Translations under genes and position numbers: made by a program
Part shown: positions 31,401-40,416 of the stretch, piece by piece
How positions within the stretch are numbered: the first letter of the stretch is position 1
How the letters are laid out: each line of letters opens with the position of its first letter
The notes under the pieces: model-generated
Database searches by the model: none
What the model was told of the DNA's origin: nothing
What the model saw: only the letters and a program-made list of their open reading frames with translations
From: Butyricicoccus sp.
GTDB taxonomy: Bacteria; Bacillota; Clostridia; Oscillospirales; Butyricicoccaceae
NCBI GenBank assembly: GCA_020025755.1
Contig: JAHHRO010000020.1
Coordinates: forward strand, 1-40,773
Length of the DNA stretch: 40,773 bases
Reading direction: 5' to 3'

Positions 31401-34400
31401 TCTGCAAGCCGGAATCCTCCATCTTGCCGCCAGTTACCGCCTGATGTACCTTTTTATAATCGGAGCGCGGATTGTTGGTCGCCAAGATCGAGTAATAGTT
31501 ATTGGTGATCTCCGCAACTGCGTACTGTCCATTGTTGATGATATGTCCGATTTCGTGTGCAATGCCCCAGCCAGTCAGTTGACCGCTCTGGCGTGTCCCC
31601 TTTTCATCTGCCTTGATCGGTGTGATGCCAAACAGACCGCCCACGCTGTCAAACTCGATGCCGATATGCTTGCCGCCTGCATACATGAACGCACCCTCGA
31701 ACATCTTATGATAGCGGATGTTGAGACGCTGCGCAGGGTAATGGTGGACACCTGTTCCATTCTTGTCCAGACCCTTATGCTGGTAGAACAGATCGATCTC
31801 CTGCTCCATTGCTTCGATTGCCTGCTCCATTTTTCCTGCATCACCGTTTGTTGCAGACAGCACGACAGATGCCGGAACGGAATACATCATGTTCTGCATC
31901 ACGATTTCCGTATGATTGAAGATGCAGTCTCTCTCTGAATAGCTTCCTGTTCCATGTTCCGCTGTGTCATGTGTGCTTGACAGCGCAGCCACATAACTTT
32001 CGAGCTTTTTCATGTAGGCATTGATAGTCGCACGGCGTTCCTCGCCGGTCTGTCCTGTTACATCGAGAACAGGGATATCTGTACCACCCTGTACACGAAC
32101 AGAATATTTCTGAGCGGTATTGCTGTCTCCATTCCATGCAAGATACAGGGAACCGCCGTTTTCTCCCTTACGGGTCGTGATATTGGGAATCTCGATGGTG
32201 TTGCGTCCTACTACGAGCGGGAGTTCATTGCTCCAAGCAGATGCTTCTGCATGATGCTGGGTCGCAACCAGCTTGAGATCGGTCTTTTCTCCATTCGCCT
32301 TTCCGCTGCCACCCACATAGATGGTCACGGTCTCGCCAGCCTTTGCGACCTTGCCGAGTGGCTGATAGTTGGACAGTCCGCCGAAATCAAGATGCCCATC
32401 CGCCTTACTAGAGATCTTTGTATTGACCGTGATCGCTGCACCCAGATCTTTCTGCTCCAACAGAGATTTGGCATTCTCCAATTCCTTCTGCAAGCCTTCT
32501 CGGTTCGGATGATATTCCTGACTTTCCGGATCGACTGTATCCAAGCGTACCTGAAGCTCACCGATGGTCTTCTCTGTCACGCCCTCACGCAGTTCCAAAT
32601 GGAGATCATCCATATAGAGTGCGTCGATATCTCGTGCCAGCTCATCTGTACGATAGAACTTCATCTCTGAAATGGTGATGTTGCGCACATTCCCATTTGC
32701 AACCAGACAAAGCTGGAACTGATCGGAAACGATGGGTTCATTCAGCCCTACGATATAATATGTCTTGCCATTGGCATCCTTCTGCGGCTGGAGATAGCTC
32801 TTGACCACCTCCATATTGCCTGTTTTCTTGTCATAATAGCGCACAGCTGCCTTGTCGGTTTTCAGCGAGTTTTTCTGGCTGTCATGGACGGCAAATCCAA
32901 TCGCCTGCACCGCATATTCCTGATCCAATGTTACCATAGGATTTGCGAAATTCCCATAGTGATAGCCGGTCTCCCAGTCCTGTACCTGTGTATAGGTGGA
33001 CGGATCATTATCCACGACCGAGAATTCTCCGCCGTGGTTTATGGTATTGTTGGTAAATGCAACAGACTTGATATGTGCAGTCGGCTTCCCTGTTCCATTG
33101 CTTGTATTGATGAGACCATATTTGCGCATTTCGACCAGCGTACTGGGAACAGGTGTCGCAACATTGATGGTAGATTTCGGGCTGGAACCAAGGGTGTTAT
33201 GCCCCACCACATAGACCTGATAGGCGACCCCGACCTTGAGATCGGTAATGGTATAGCTGTTGGTCTTGATATCGCGGATCTCCGTGTAATCCGTCTGCGC
33301 GTCCTGTTCCTTATAGAATACACTGTAAGAGGTGGTATGACTCATCCGCTTCCAAGAAACATCGATGGATTCCACATTGCCTGTGACCGTTATGTTCTCC
33401 GGTGCAGATGGTACGCTGTCCGGAGTCAATGTGATGGTTTGCTTGTCAGAATACGGGCTTTTCCAGTCGCCATTGACCGAACGCACACGCACGGCATATT
33501 CTGTTCCGGTGTGCAGCTTTCCACCCAGACTTCCAATGCGGCAGTTATTATCGGTCGTAAACACAACCGTGGACTTGCCGTCTGCCTGTACCTCGACCTC
33601 ATAACCCGTAACATTGACCTGATGCTTCCACGATACACGGAAGGCCGGATCCATACCGGCGGACAACTGAGTCAGCTCAATGTTTTCTGGAATATTAAGT
33701 TCCGGTGCCGGGATACGGTTTTCCATACCGTTGACGAACTCGACCTGTGCAATATCGACCAGATTAGAACCGGACGACTCGGTCACCGTGATCGTAACCT
33801 TCTTGACTGCAACCTGCTGTCCCAGATCGACCACGATAGAGCCGTCACTCTCGATGCGTGCCGTTGCCGCCGCTCTTGCCGCATAAGGCATCGGGAATCT
33901 GGACAGGAAAACAGGGCTTTCCTGTACCTGTTCATCTTTCGTGATGATCGCCTGGATCGTGCCCTTTTCCGTCTCAATATCGATCGTACCGCCACGGATC
34001 AGGTTCTCGCTGTTTGCCGGTGCCTTGATAACGATACCATCGATCTCTGGTGCACGCTTGTCTCCCTGTGTATCGATTTCCAAGGACAGCTCAACGGGGT
34101 TTGCCGTGGAGATCTCTTCCTTATTCTCTGGCTGGAACTGCACGAAGGTTTCGGTTTTTTCGGTCAGATCCTGAATGTTACCCTTTGTGAAACTTTTGCT
34201 GTTAGGCTTGATGCTTTCTGCGCTTACCACAGACAGCGCGGTCGCCTGCACATTGTCACCATAGTTCATGGTCACATACGCAAGGTCGGCAACATCGACT
34301 GCGCCGTCCCCATTGAGATCATACAGTTCATCTGTCTTTCCGGCATCGATCGCGTCCATGAGCACCTTTGCGTCCGCCTCATTCACGGTACCATCATGGT

Positions 34401-34848
34401 TCACATCACCGACCGCCATAACGCCATGCTTGACGACAGAGCCTTCCGCCAAAGCCGCATTGACACGGTGGCTATTATGCAGTTCGACCACTGTAGTAGT
34501 GTTCGCTGTGATCTCGACTTCCTGCGTATAGGCTGCAAAGCCCTCGCCGGAAATGCGCAGGATATAGATTCCCGGGGTGATATCCTTCATAGAGAGCAGA
34601 GCCATTGTGCCTGCATCGTTCGCCTGCATCGTGCCAGTTTTTGTCTTTTCACCGTTTTCCAGAGAAATAGAAAAGCTTGCTTTTTTGACAGGCAGATCCA
34701 AATTCATGGACAGATCCAGAACACCGCTTTCCATTGTGGAGGTCTCCGCCTCACCAACAGCCGCATAGGCGGTAGCGATGGGCTGCGAGATGATGGCAGA
34801 TGCCATCAGGATCGAATAAAATTTTTTGGATACATTGTTTTTCTTCAT
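28438..34848 (-). CDS. Giant secreted M60-type metallopeptidase with dockerin, discoidin, FN3 and SLH regions
   Basis: 2136 residues. A signal peptide (cut near ATAYA) comes first. A type-I dockerin-like pair of Ca loops follows (DVNHDGTVNEAD, DLNGDGAVDVAD, about 147-190). Then FN3-like folds (about 390-565), a discoidin-like domain (about 575-740), a helical spacer, and the M60/enhancin-type peptidase (about 810-1255) with AHEIGHIIN and the downstream Glu in VAEITNN (HExxH-x10-E). After it come FN3-like and discoidin-like parts (to about 1530), a beta-rich cohesin-like region (about 1750-1890), a Ser/Gly/Pro/Lys linker and three SLH domains (about 1955-2136) that tether it to the cell wall. 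M60 enzymes often cut mucin-type O-glycoproteins. ATG 34848 has GTGAGGA upstream. Confidence 0.88.
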   Translation of the reverse strand: MKKNNVSKKFYSILMASAIISQPIATAYAAVGEAETSTMESGVLDLSMNLDLPVKKASFSISLENGEKTKTGTMQANDAGTMALLSMKDITPGIYILRISGEGFAAYTQEVEITANTTTVVELHNSHRVNAALAEGSVVKHGVMAVGDVNHDGTVNEADAKVLMDAIDAGKTDELYDLNGDGAVDVADLAYVTMNYGDNVQATALSVVSAESIKPNSKSFTKGNIQDLTEKTETFVQFQPENKEEISTANPVELSLEIDTQGDKRAPEIDGIVIKAPANSENLIRGGTIDIETEKGTIQAIITKDEQVQESPVFLSRFPMPYAARAAATARIESDGSIVVDLGQQVAVKKVTITVTESSGSNLVDIAQVEFVNGMENRIPAPELNIPENIELTQLSAGMDPAFRVSWKHQVNVTGYEVEVQADGKSTVVFTTDNNCRIGSLGGKLHTGTEYAVRVRSVNGDWKSPYSDKQTITLTPDSVPSAPENITVTGNVESIDVSWKRMSHTTSYSVFYKEQDAQTDYTEIRDIKTNSYTITDLKVGVAYQVYVVGHNTLGSSPKSTINVATPVPSTLVEMRKYGLINTSNGTGKPTAHIKSVAFTNNTINHGGEFSVVDNDPSTYTQVQDWETGYHYGNFANPMVTLDQEYAVQAIGFAVHDSQKNSLKTDKAAVRYYDKKTGNMEVVKSYLQPQKDANGKTYYIVGLNEPIVSDQFQLCLVANGNVRNITISEMKFYRTDELARDIDALYMDDLHLELREGVTEKTIGELQVRLDTVDPESQEYHPNREGLQKELENAKSLLEQKDLGAAITVNTKISSKADGHLDFGGLSNYQPLGKVAKAGETVTIYVGGSGKANGEKTDLKLVATQHHAEASAWSNELPLVVGRNTIEIPNITTRKGENGGSLYLAWNGDSNTAQKYSVRVQGGTDIPVLDVTGQTGEERRATINAYMKKLESYVAALSSTHDTAEHGTGSYSERDCIFNHTEIVMQNMMYSVPASVVLSATNGDAGKMEQAIEAMEQEIDLFYQHKGLDKNGTGVHHYPAQRLNIRYHKMFEGAFMYAGGKHIGIEFDSVGGLFGITPIKADEKGTRQSGQLTGWGIAHEIGHIINNGQYAVAEITNNYYSILATNNPRSDYKKVHQAVTGGKMEDSGLQMSMYWQLHMAYDPYDTFKLFDNYEEQMKNLFFARVDAYSRDPKSAPHDLSLTDSKEDKLIRLACAAANKNLLEFFDAWGLSYNSETAQYAKKFEKETRKIQYLTPEANAYKIADGEGMGSGVNVDDSKLVNKDGENTVHLTLSNNANLDDMLGYEILRDGKPVAFVDADKTEYVDTITTGNNRTYTYTVIGYDKLLNQTREKTFAPIKVRHNGAIDRSKWNISTNMKSEDDEEIKPGENNGYCHAETISAISGIIDGKGYTGSTEKGKNAEIVLDLGSVEQVTAIKYKGEAADFTVSVSKGGGSWTSAGTFTSRGGTETFYFEAKKKLGFMHIFDADKIKIEFKSNAATIQDIQILGPTSDNVELGEVGYLKETIKYGQMDADIIPKGSLVFTGDYKGNPAYNVVLLKDQDGKIISGEQIILAPVPEHGELGKVSDGTWVYWITPENKPETLPTKVMAELYRVDDAQSNTGDRLVSNTLYLNMPQTIPEIKLEGNIVPDKETPIDPDLIIPKSQGDRDAETEKTEVPPAEALEDDQPEDSEDTQPNDAAAARVHTDTKIAVDAGEMSETLCAMRPAGVQRASVGTAAPQAVALTGTAVQAVTVEADQNGEAKFTFRPNTAGTKATMQLDLGQGVETLAFQTAFQVSDGVSGVQMQWSDAIKNRALLKECRYNADTKTVTIYVTAARNLLEDGTFDLGEIALTTSTGVTTASLALEPSKTMTMNEKFESEKVNTPSVTVTLTTSTEAEKPQPEPEKPENGGSSGGNSSGSSSGSKPSKKPSKKPESKPEQTVPQSDTSTSVQAVSAFTDVAKGSWYYDAVAKAIENGWFNGTSETTFAPNSTMTRAMFVTVLGRFAVMPEVEAANTFLDVPTDSYFAKAVAWASAKGIVNGTSANAFAPNQQVTREQMAVMIHKFLKANEMDLPQEGNTAKGFADDDAISDWAKEAVQTMQKMGVIQGLPDGRFNPQGSATRAEVATIFRNLENKIPK

Positions 34849-35615
34849 TATAATCCTCACTTCGTTCTATCGATATATCCCACATCCAAGGATATGTAGT
34901 ATGCATGGAATGCAGTGTTTATGCGGATCTCGTCCCATCGTGCGCATTTGCCCATCCATGTGTTGTCTTGTATATTGGATCCTCACGCAAAAAAATTTTT
35001 TCCATGCAAAGTTCTTCCATTTTCATTTTACCATATAATCAACCGATAGGGAATCCTTTATTTCCCCTTTTTATCTGCCACAGCAACACCCACGACGTTT
35101 ATCTATTTTCACAAGATCTCATTTTGTCATTACCACTTCTTATTTTCGTTTTATTTTTTCACACCACCCTTTTTTTCTTCGGGCAATACCCTTTATTTTT
35201 CTCTTTTCTCTACGATCTTTCCATTTATCCTTGTCCTCTCTTTCTGTAAGATATTTTTATATTCCATACATTAAAACATATATGTGATATTTTCCATGCA
35301 CTTTGATGCATGCCGCGCGGCCGCCGCCTTTGACAACCATTCCCCCGTCGAAAACAACCAGCTCCGGCACAGTCACATCCCCCAAAAATCTCGATCCGCA
35401 AACAGCATCTCCCCTCAACAAATTGTATGTTTATAAATTTCTTTGTATATCAAATTTCCATTCCTCTTATATGCATACAGAAAACTGCCGCACGATATCA
35501 ACACAAGCTCCTGTCTCTGATATATTTCCTGCTGCATTGTACTCCCCCCCGTCTGTGTGATATAATCATGACAAACAAAGAGACTGTATTTCCTCATAAC
35601 TTAGGAGGTTTTGCT
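34849..35615. other. 767-bp gene-free AT-rich region, pyrimidine-biased on the plus strand
   Basis: From about 35020 to 35260 the plus strand is strongly T/C-rich, so the minus-strand leader of the giant surface gene would be purine-rich. I see no supported gene. Small frames here lack ribosome sites. A short GC-rich block (CGCGCGGCCGCCGCC-like) lies near 35313. The promoter of the DUF6487-type gene is at the right end. Confidence 0.5.
35537..35566 (+). promoter_or_regulatory. Promoter for the zinc-ribbon mini-protein
   Basis: A perfect TATAAT at 35561-35566 with a preceding TG; the best -35 is TTGTAC (35537-35542), 18 bp away. It lies 50 bases before the ATG. Confidence 0.6.
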
Positions 35616-35852
35616 ATGAAGTGTCCCTATTGCAGTGCAGAAATGCAGGTCGGCTATATTCAGTGCCGCGATGGTGTATATTGGAGTCCCAAAAAGCGTA
35701 AGGTCGCCGCGATCGCACCACATGGAACGGATGTCATCGCACTGGGACAGCGTAACGGAGATCCATTCAGCGGCTCTGTCGTGATCGCATACCGCTGTTC
35801 TGTCTGTCAAAAAATCATCATGGATGACGGCAGTTCACCCCATCCCTTGTGA
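35616..35852 (+). CDS. DUF6487-type zinc-ribbon mini-protein
   Basis: 78 residues. Begins MKCPYCSAEMQVGYIQ, with a second Cys pair CSVCQKI near the end, so it can bind one Zn. The central YWSPKKRK and FSGSVVIAYRC segments fit the small PF20097/DUF6487 family common in Firmicutes. Function unknown. TTAGGAGG lies seven bases before this ATG; the frame runs upstream to 35427 but crosses the promoter. Confidence 0.82.
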   Translation: MKCPYCSAEMQVGYIQCRDGVYWSPKKRKVAAIAPHGTDVIALGQRNGDPFSGSVVIAYRCSVCQKIIMDDGSSPHPL

Positions 35853-36162
35853 TCCCACCCTCTCCCATGTGCGAAATCTCCTGCATCGGAGAGGACTGAT
35901 CCAGTCTGCCGATATATTCTTTTTTACTCCTGTCCTATAAAAAAACGCTGCTATCCTGTCAAAGAATAAATAGATCAAGAATATACGTTCCAATGCGTCA
36001 GAACAAGGCGAGCATCTAAACTTTCCGTTCCGCTGAGAAAGGATACAGGTTTGCCCTGCTTTCCACCGAAGTGTTATTGGCACACCAAATAAACAGCATT
36101 TTCAAAATATCACGCTTCACGCTATCAAAAAATCAAAAATATACACCAAAGGGGATCAGATT

Positions 36163-37464
36163 ATGTTTGTCGGAAAACTTGGTTTCCATCATCAGATCGG
36201 AAACGCAGCACGCATGCGCTCCAATGTCGCCCCTGCACCGATGGCAAAAGCACAGGCCGCACAAAACCTCACCCTCATGCGCAGAACCGACCATGTGGAA
36301 ATCAGCCGCCGCGGACGTGCCGCCGCAGAACAACACGCTTGCGCCGCTATGGCTCCGCTGCCCTTTGTCCCATACACCACCCTCGCACCGGATGAACGGT
36401 TATCCCATGATCTGCTCGCCCCGTCTGAAATGCCGCCGCTGAGCGAAAAAGACGCTGTGCTGAAGCAGTTTATGAAGCAGTATCGGCTGGAAGGTTATTT
36501 TGAGGGCGATCGGTTCGTCTCCACATCAGACAGCGGCAAGATCCGCCTCCCCGACGATGTGACTGACTCAGAACTGGAAACTTTCCGTCAGCAGCTGGTT
36601 CGAAACGGATTGGGTCAGGAGATCGATTGGCGTGGTGTGGAAGACGATCTCGCCAATATGGATATGAGCTTCTCCAACATGGAACACTTTGAGGCAAAGG
36701 CGGACTTCCTCGCTTCTCGCTATGCTGTCCTCAAAGATCGCATCGGAACACAGTTCACCGGCGATCAGCACGATGCCGAAATGGCAAAGCTGGAATCCCT
36801 GTTCTCCCAGTATAAGGAAACAATTGCCAACAGCTTCGCGGAGACAGTGGGCGGTTTCTATGAGGGTCTTGGACAGACCGGAACCATAGAAGAAATGAAA
36901 GCCAGTGTTCTGGTGATGATCGACCAAAAAGCCTCCGGTTACGAAAAGCATCTTGCTCAGGCAGGTGATTATGCCCAGCTGGAAGGCTCGGAAAACCAAT
37001 GGCTCAAACAGGATGATGCCTATTTGGCGTCCAAGCTGCGTGAGCATGTTTCGGCGGTATCCGGCAATCAGAAGCCTGATGCATCCCAAACGACCACCGC
37101 CCCATACAGCGCAAAGGATCTGGTGTTTGCTGGGATGTATGCCGCGAAGACCTCCGAGCAGATCACAAAGGCAAATTGGGACTACGATGCACCCGATGCA
37201 TCCTTAGGTGAATTTTTTGCTCAGCTGGGGCAGGATCTGGAACGTCCCATGTACGAGGCAGGCGTAGGGGATCGCTTCTCTGCTCTGATTCAGAACAGCT
37301 TCCGCTCCTTTATGGATCGGTATATGGATACCTTGGATCACCGGATCAAAAAAAATCAGGCTGTGGTCGAGCGTCTGCCCCACATGGCAGGAAGCCTGCG
37401 CACGGAATTGATCGACCGCGAAGCGGTATACCGCGCGTTCCAAAAAGTGATGGTGCAGAACTGA
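36163..37464 (+). CDS. Conserved-looking protein of unknown function
   Basis: 433 residues, hydrophilic, no signal peptide or membrane helix. The N-terminus (1-65) is basic and low in structure and carries HVEISRRGRAAA, similar to the ISPRGRAA of the coiled-coil protein at 1358. The rest is mainly helical with many acidic and aromatic residues; I recognise no domain or catalytic motif. AAGGGG lies eight bases before the ATG. Upstream 35853-36162 shows no gene and no clear promoter. Repeat core D and a terminator follow it. It could be a structural or exported adaptor, but that is a guess. Confidence 0.75.
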   Translation: MFVGKLGFHHQIGNAARMRSNVAPAPMAKAQAAQNLTLMRRTDHVEISRRGRAAAEQHACAAMAPLPFVPYTTLAPDERLSHDLLAPSEMPPLSEKDAVLKQFMKQYRLEGYFEGDRFVSTSDSGKIRLPDDVTDSELETFRQQLVRNGLGQEIDWRGVEDDLANMDMSFSNMEHFEAKADFLASRYAVLKDRIGTQFTGDQHDAEMAKLESLFSQYKETIANSFAETVGGFYEGLGQTGTIEEMKASVLVMIDQKASGYEKHLAQAGDYAQLEGSENQWLKQDDAYLASKLREHVSAVSGNQKPDASQTTTAPYSAKDLVFAGMYAAKTSEQITKANWDYDAPDASLGEFFAQLGQDLERPMYEAGVGDRFSALIQNSFRSFMDRYMDTLDHRIKKNQAVVERLPHMAGSLRTELIDREAVYRAFQKVMVQN

Positions 37465-37482
37465 TCGATTTTGAAGATTCAG

Positions 37483-37531
37483 AGTCGCTTCGCTCCAATA
37501 AAAGACGGCGAAAAGCCTTTTTCTACAAGCT
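37483..37531 (+). repeat. Short copy D of the 3'-end element core
   Basis: TCGCTTCGCTCCAATAAAAG, ACGGCGAAAAGCCTTTTTC, TACAAGCTG. Same core as copies A-C, placed between the stop at 37464 and a terminator hairpin. Confidence 0.8.
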
Positions 37532-37532
37532 G

Positions 37533-37558
37533 AACCACCCATTGAATGAGTGGTTTTT
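37533..37558 (+). terminator. Terminator after the 433-residue protein gene
   Basis: AACCAC and GTGGTT arms, with CATT/AATG inside, followed by TTTTT. It begins directly where element core D ends. Confidence 0.75.
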
Positions 37559-37717
37559 GCTGTTCCAGCTTGTACGGACAGCACAAAAAACACCCTAGGG
37601 TCTGTTCGTATCCAAGATGGTTCGCAATTTCCCAACATGCCTTTCCCACTGCTTTCCGTGCAGCGATCTTTGAAAAAATTCTCTTCACATGCCTATGATT
37701 TCTTTTGAACACAGCTA

Positions 37718-37764
37718 TACCCCCTGATGCAGCACTTTTATCATCCTGCATCAGGGGGTATTTT
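37718..37764 (+). terminator. Second strong hairpin terminator
   Basis: TACCCCCTGATGCAG pairs with CTGCATCAGGGGGTA, followed by TTTT on the plus strand. No plus-strand gene is seen between it and the previous terminator; the segment 37559-37717 shows nothing I can call. Confidence 0.8.
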
Positions 37765-37794
37765 GTCACTGTCCATTTTTACCCGATCTATTCA

Positions 37795-37833
37795 GGCTGT
37801 TTCGCTCCAAAGCAAAATCACGAAAATACTTTT
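37795..37833 (+). repeat. Variant core F of the 3'-end element
   Basis: TTTCGCTCCAAAGCAAAATCACGAAAATACTTTTA is close to core E and overlaps the pcrA stop codon. Like E it points against the adjacent gene. A further trace, AAACAAAATCACGAAAA, lies before pcrA near 40228. Confidence 0.6.
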
Positions 37834-40207
37834 ATCGCTTGTGCATGAATTGGGATGCCGATTTCGCCATAAGCCGCTTGGTGCCCTTTTGGGTGAATGC
37901 GATCTCCAGCAGCTGATCGCCGCCCATCGCCTTGACCGAGGTGACCATGCCCTCACCGAATGCACGATGCACCACACAGTCTCCGGCAGCAAACAGTACC
38001 GCCGACGCCGTGCCCCCTGACAAGCCGGAAGGCTTGCGGTAGGATGGATTGACGCTGCCGCCCACAGACGGTGTGTCCATGTCACTCATGCGCGGTGTGG
38101 CAGAGCAGTTGGAGTCCAGAAGCTCCGCCGGAATCTCTCTGAGAAAGCGCGAGGGATGCGCGTACCGTGTCTGACCATACATCAGGCGACGCTCCGCGCA
38201 GGTGAGATAGAGTTCCTGCTTGGCGCGTGTGACCGCCACATAGCACAGGCGGCGTTCCTCCTCCAGATCCTCGTCATTTTCCTCCACGCGGAAGCTCGGG
38301 AACACGCCGTCCTCCATGCCGCACAAGAACACCACCGGAAATTCCAGCCCCTTTGCCGCGTGCATGGTCATGAGCAAAACGGTCTCGTCATTCTCATCCT
38401 GTTTATCCGCATCGGTATAGAGTGCCATTTCCTCCAAAAATTCCGACAGGCTGGGCGTTTCACTCTGCTCCTCATAGGAGACGATGTTGGATTTCAGTTC
38501 CATGATGTTTTCCAGCCGCGAGCGCGATTCCATATCCCCCTTGTTCTCCAAACTCTCCTGATAGCCCGTCAGATCGAGCATATCCTCGTAAAATTCAGAC
38601 AGGGAAACCTCTGTGCGCAGCTGGCGCAGTTCTTCGATCATCTGGGCAAAACGCTTCATTGCCGCCGCGCCGCGTCCCAGCTCGCTGTATGTATCCGCAC
38701 GGCGCACGACCTCAAAGAGCGGCACGTCCTCCTGTGCCGCGATCTCCTCCGCGATCTCGATGGAACGTGCGCCGATCTTCCGCGCCGGTACATTGATGAT
38801 ACGCTTAAGACGCAGGGTATCACTCGGGTTCTCGATCACCCACAGATAGGCGAACATATCACGGATCTCAGCACGGCTGAAGAAATCGCGTCCCTTATAG
38901 ATGCGGTAGGGGATGGACTGGCGGCGGAATGCCGTCTCGACCGCATTGGATAGGACGTTATTGCGGTACAGAACCGCAAACTCATTCCACTTCCTGCCGC
39001 GCTCCACGCCCTCCAATATCTGACGCACGATGTATTCCGCTTCGTTCTCCTGCGTATCCGAGCGGTGCAGGCGGATCTTACTGCCGCCTGTGCGCTCCGT
39101 CCAAAGTTCCTTGCCCTTGCGGTTGTGGTTGTTGCGGATGAGTCCGTTCGCCGCGTTCAAAATGGTATCGGTCGAGCGGTAGTTCTGCTCCAGACGCACG
39201 ACATGCGCATCTTCATACTGCTGTTCAAATTCCAGAATGTTCGTGATGGTCGCGCCGCGGAACTTATAAATGGATTGGTCATCGTCCCCGACCACACAGA
39301 TATTTTTGTGTCCCCCTGCCAACAGCGCGGTCAGCACATACTGTGCATGGTTGGTATCCTGATACTCGTCTACCAGAACATAGCGGAATTTCTGCTGGTA
39401 ATGCTCCAAAATATCCGAATTTTCGCGCAAAAGCTGAATGGTTTTGAGAATGATATCGTCAAAGTCCAGTGCATTGTTGGCGCGCATTTCCTTTTCATAG
39501 AGCGCGTACAGTTCGGCGACGCGTCCCATGTAGAACTCTCCGCGCTGATCGACCGCAAAAGTGCGCGGCGTAATGAGGTTATCCTTGGCGCGGCTGATCT
39601 CGTTCATGATCTTGCGCGGCTCAAAGATCTTGTCATCCAGCTTGAGCTTGCGCACAAGATCAGTGATGACGCGCTTTTTATCGTCCTCGTCATAGATGGT
39701 GAACGTACTGCTGTAGCCCAATCGCTCGATATCGCGCCGCAGGATACGCAGGCAGCAGGTATGGAAGGTGTGCGCCCAGATCGCAGAGGCATCCGCTTCG
39801 CCTACGGCACTGGTCAGGCGGTTTTGCAGTTCCTGCGCCGCCTTATTGGTGAAGGTGATTGCGACGATGTTCCACGGCTTCACAGGCTCGACCGCGCAAA
39901 GCTGCATGGCGCGTGCTTCGTGCTCGGGCTTGGGATCTTCCAGATAGTTTGCGAGGAATGCAAGATCTTCCATGCCTGTATTCGGTGTGGCGTAGGGGCT
40001 GTTGTAGCCCTTGCCAAAGCGCAGGATATTGATGATGCGGTGAATGAGTACGCTGGTCTTTCCGCTCCCTGCACCTGCCAGAACCAGAAGCGGTCCTTCT
40101 GTGCAAAAGATCGCTTCTTTTTGCCGATCGTTCATACGCGAAAACACGCGCTCGATCACGGCACGCCGGATGGCTGCAAACTGTATATCAAATTTTGTAG
40201 GCTCCAT
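37832..40207 (-). CDS. pcrA: ATP-dependent DNA helicase PcrA/UvrD
   Basis: 791 residues, superfamily 1A. Motifs in order: Walker A GAGSGKT (45-51), VDEYQDTN (motif II), GDDDQSIYKFRGA (III), LEQNYRST (IV), TMHAAKGLEF (V) and VAVTRAKQELY (VI). The C-terminus VVHRAFGEGMV...IAFTQKG is the Tudor-like tail of PcrA that binds RNA polymerase or UvrB. It unwinds DNA in repair and plasmid replication and removes RecA. ATG 40207 has AGAGGA eight bases upstream; a longer frame to 40351 overlaps the promoter. Confidence 0.95.
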   Translation of the reverse strand: MEPTKFDIQFAAIRRAVIERVFSRMNDRQKEAIFCTEGPLLVLAGAGSGKTSVLIHRIINILRFGKGYNSPYATPNTGMEDLAFLANYLEDPKPEHEARAMQLCAVEPVKPWNIVAITFTNKAAQELQNRLTSAVGEADASAIWAHTFHTCCLRILRRDIERLGYSSTFTIYDEDDKKRVITDLVRKLKLDDKIFEPRKIMNEISRAKDNLITPRTFAVDQRGEFYMGRVAELYALYEKEMRANNALDFDDIILKTIQLLRENSDILEHYQQKFRYVLVDEYQDTNHAQYVLTALLAGGHKNICVVGDDDQSIYKFRGATITNILEFEQQYEDAHVVRLEQNYRSTDTILNAANGLIRNNHNRKGKELWTERTGGSKIRLHRSDTQENEAEYIVRQILEGVERGRKWNEFAVLYRNNVLSNAVETAFRRQSIPYRIYKGRDFFSRAEIRDMFAYLWVIENPSDTLRLKRIINVPARKIGARSIEIAEEIAAQEDVPLFEVVRRADTYSELGRGAAAMKRFAQMIEELRQLRTEVSLSEFYEDMLDLTGYQESLENKGDMESRSRLENIMELKSNIVSYEEQSETPSLSEFLEEMALYTDADKQDENDETVLLMTMHAAKGLEFPVVFLCGMEDGVFPSFRVEENDEDLEEERRLCYVAVTRAKQELYLTCAERRLMYGQTRYAHPSRFLREIPAELLDSNCSATPRMSDMDTPSVGGSVNPSYRKPSGLSGGTASAVLFAAGDCVVHRAFGEGMVTSVKAMGGDQLLEIAFTQKGTKRLMAKSASQFMHKR

Positions 40208-40261
40208 ATCGGTATCCTCTCTTACAAAAAACAAAATCACGAAAAAAACCGTGCATATAGG

Positions 40262-40290
40262 ATTATACCATACTTTTCCCCATTTTTTAA
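40262..40290 (-). promoter_or_regulatory. Promoter for pcrA
   Basis: On the minus strand: TTAAAA (40290-40285), 17 bp, a perfect TATAAT (40267-40262), 55 bases before the start codon. Confidence 0.7.
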
Positions 40291-40416
40291 GTGGGTTTTT
40301 CCCCGAATATATACTTATAAAACCACAAATTTTATAAGCAGAGCCGTTCAAAATTTATACTTGCAGAACAAGCGGAGGAGTTGGAATTCCGTAAGGGTTT
40401 TATTTTGCTAAAAAGA

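Noticed and set aside
32884..34899. 671-codon open frame antisense to the giant surface protein
   Set aside because: It lies wholly opposite a protein with clear domains, has no ribosome site or recognisable domain, and is Cys/Arg/His-rich as mirror frames are.
36040..36062. GGGCAAACC on the minus strand, reminiscent of the c-di-GMP-I riboswitch
   Set aside because: The second conserved block and tetraloop receptor are missing, and no gene lies downstream in that direction.
36085..36100. TTGGCAC-like half of a sigma-54 promoter upstream of 36163
   Set aside because: The matching -12 TTGC element is absent.
37559..37769. Minus-strand 96-codon frame with a Cys-rich segment
   Set aside because: Half of it is repeat core D read as protein, and no ribosome site or family match is visible.
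39065..40411. 448-codon open frame antisense to pcrA
   Set aside because: It mirrors a well-supported helicase gene and has no supporting start or motif.
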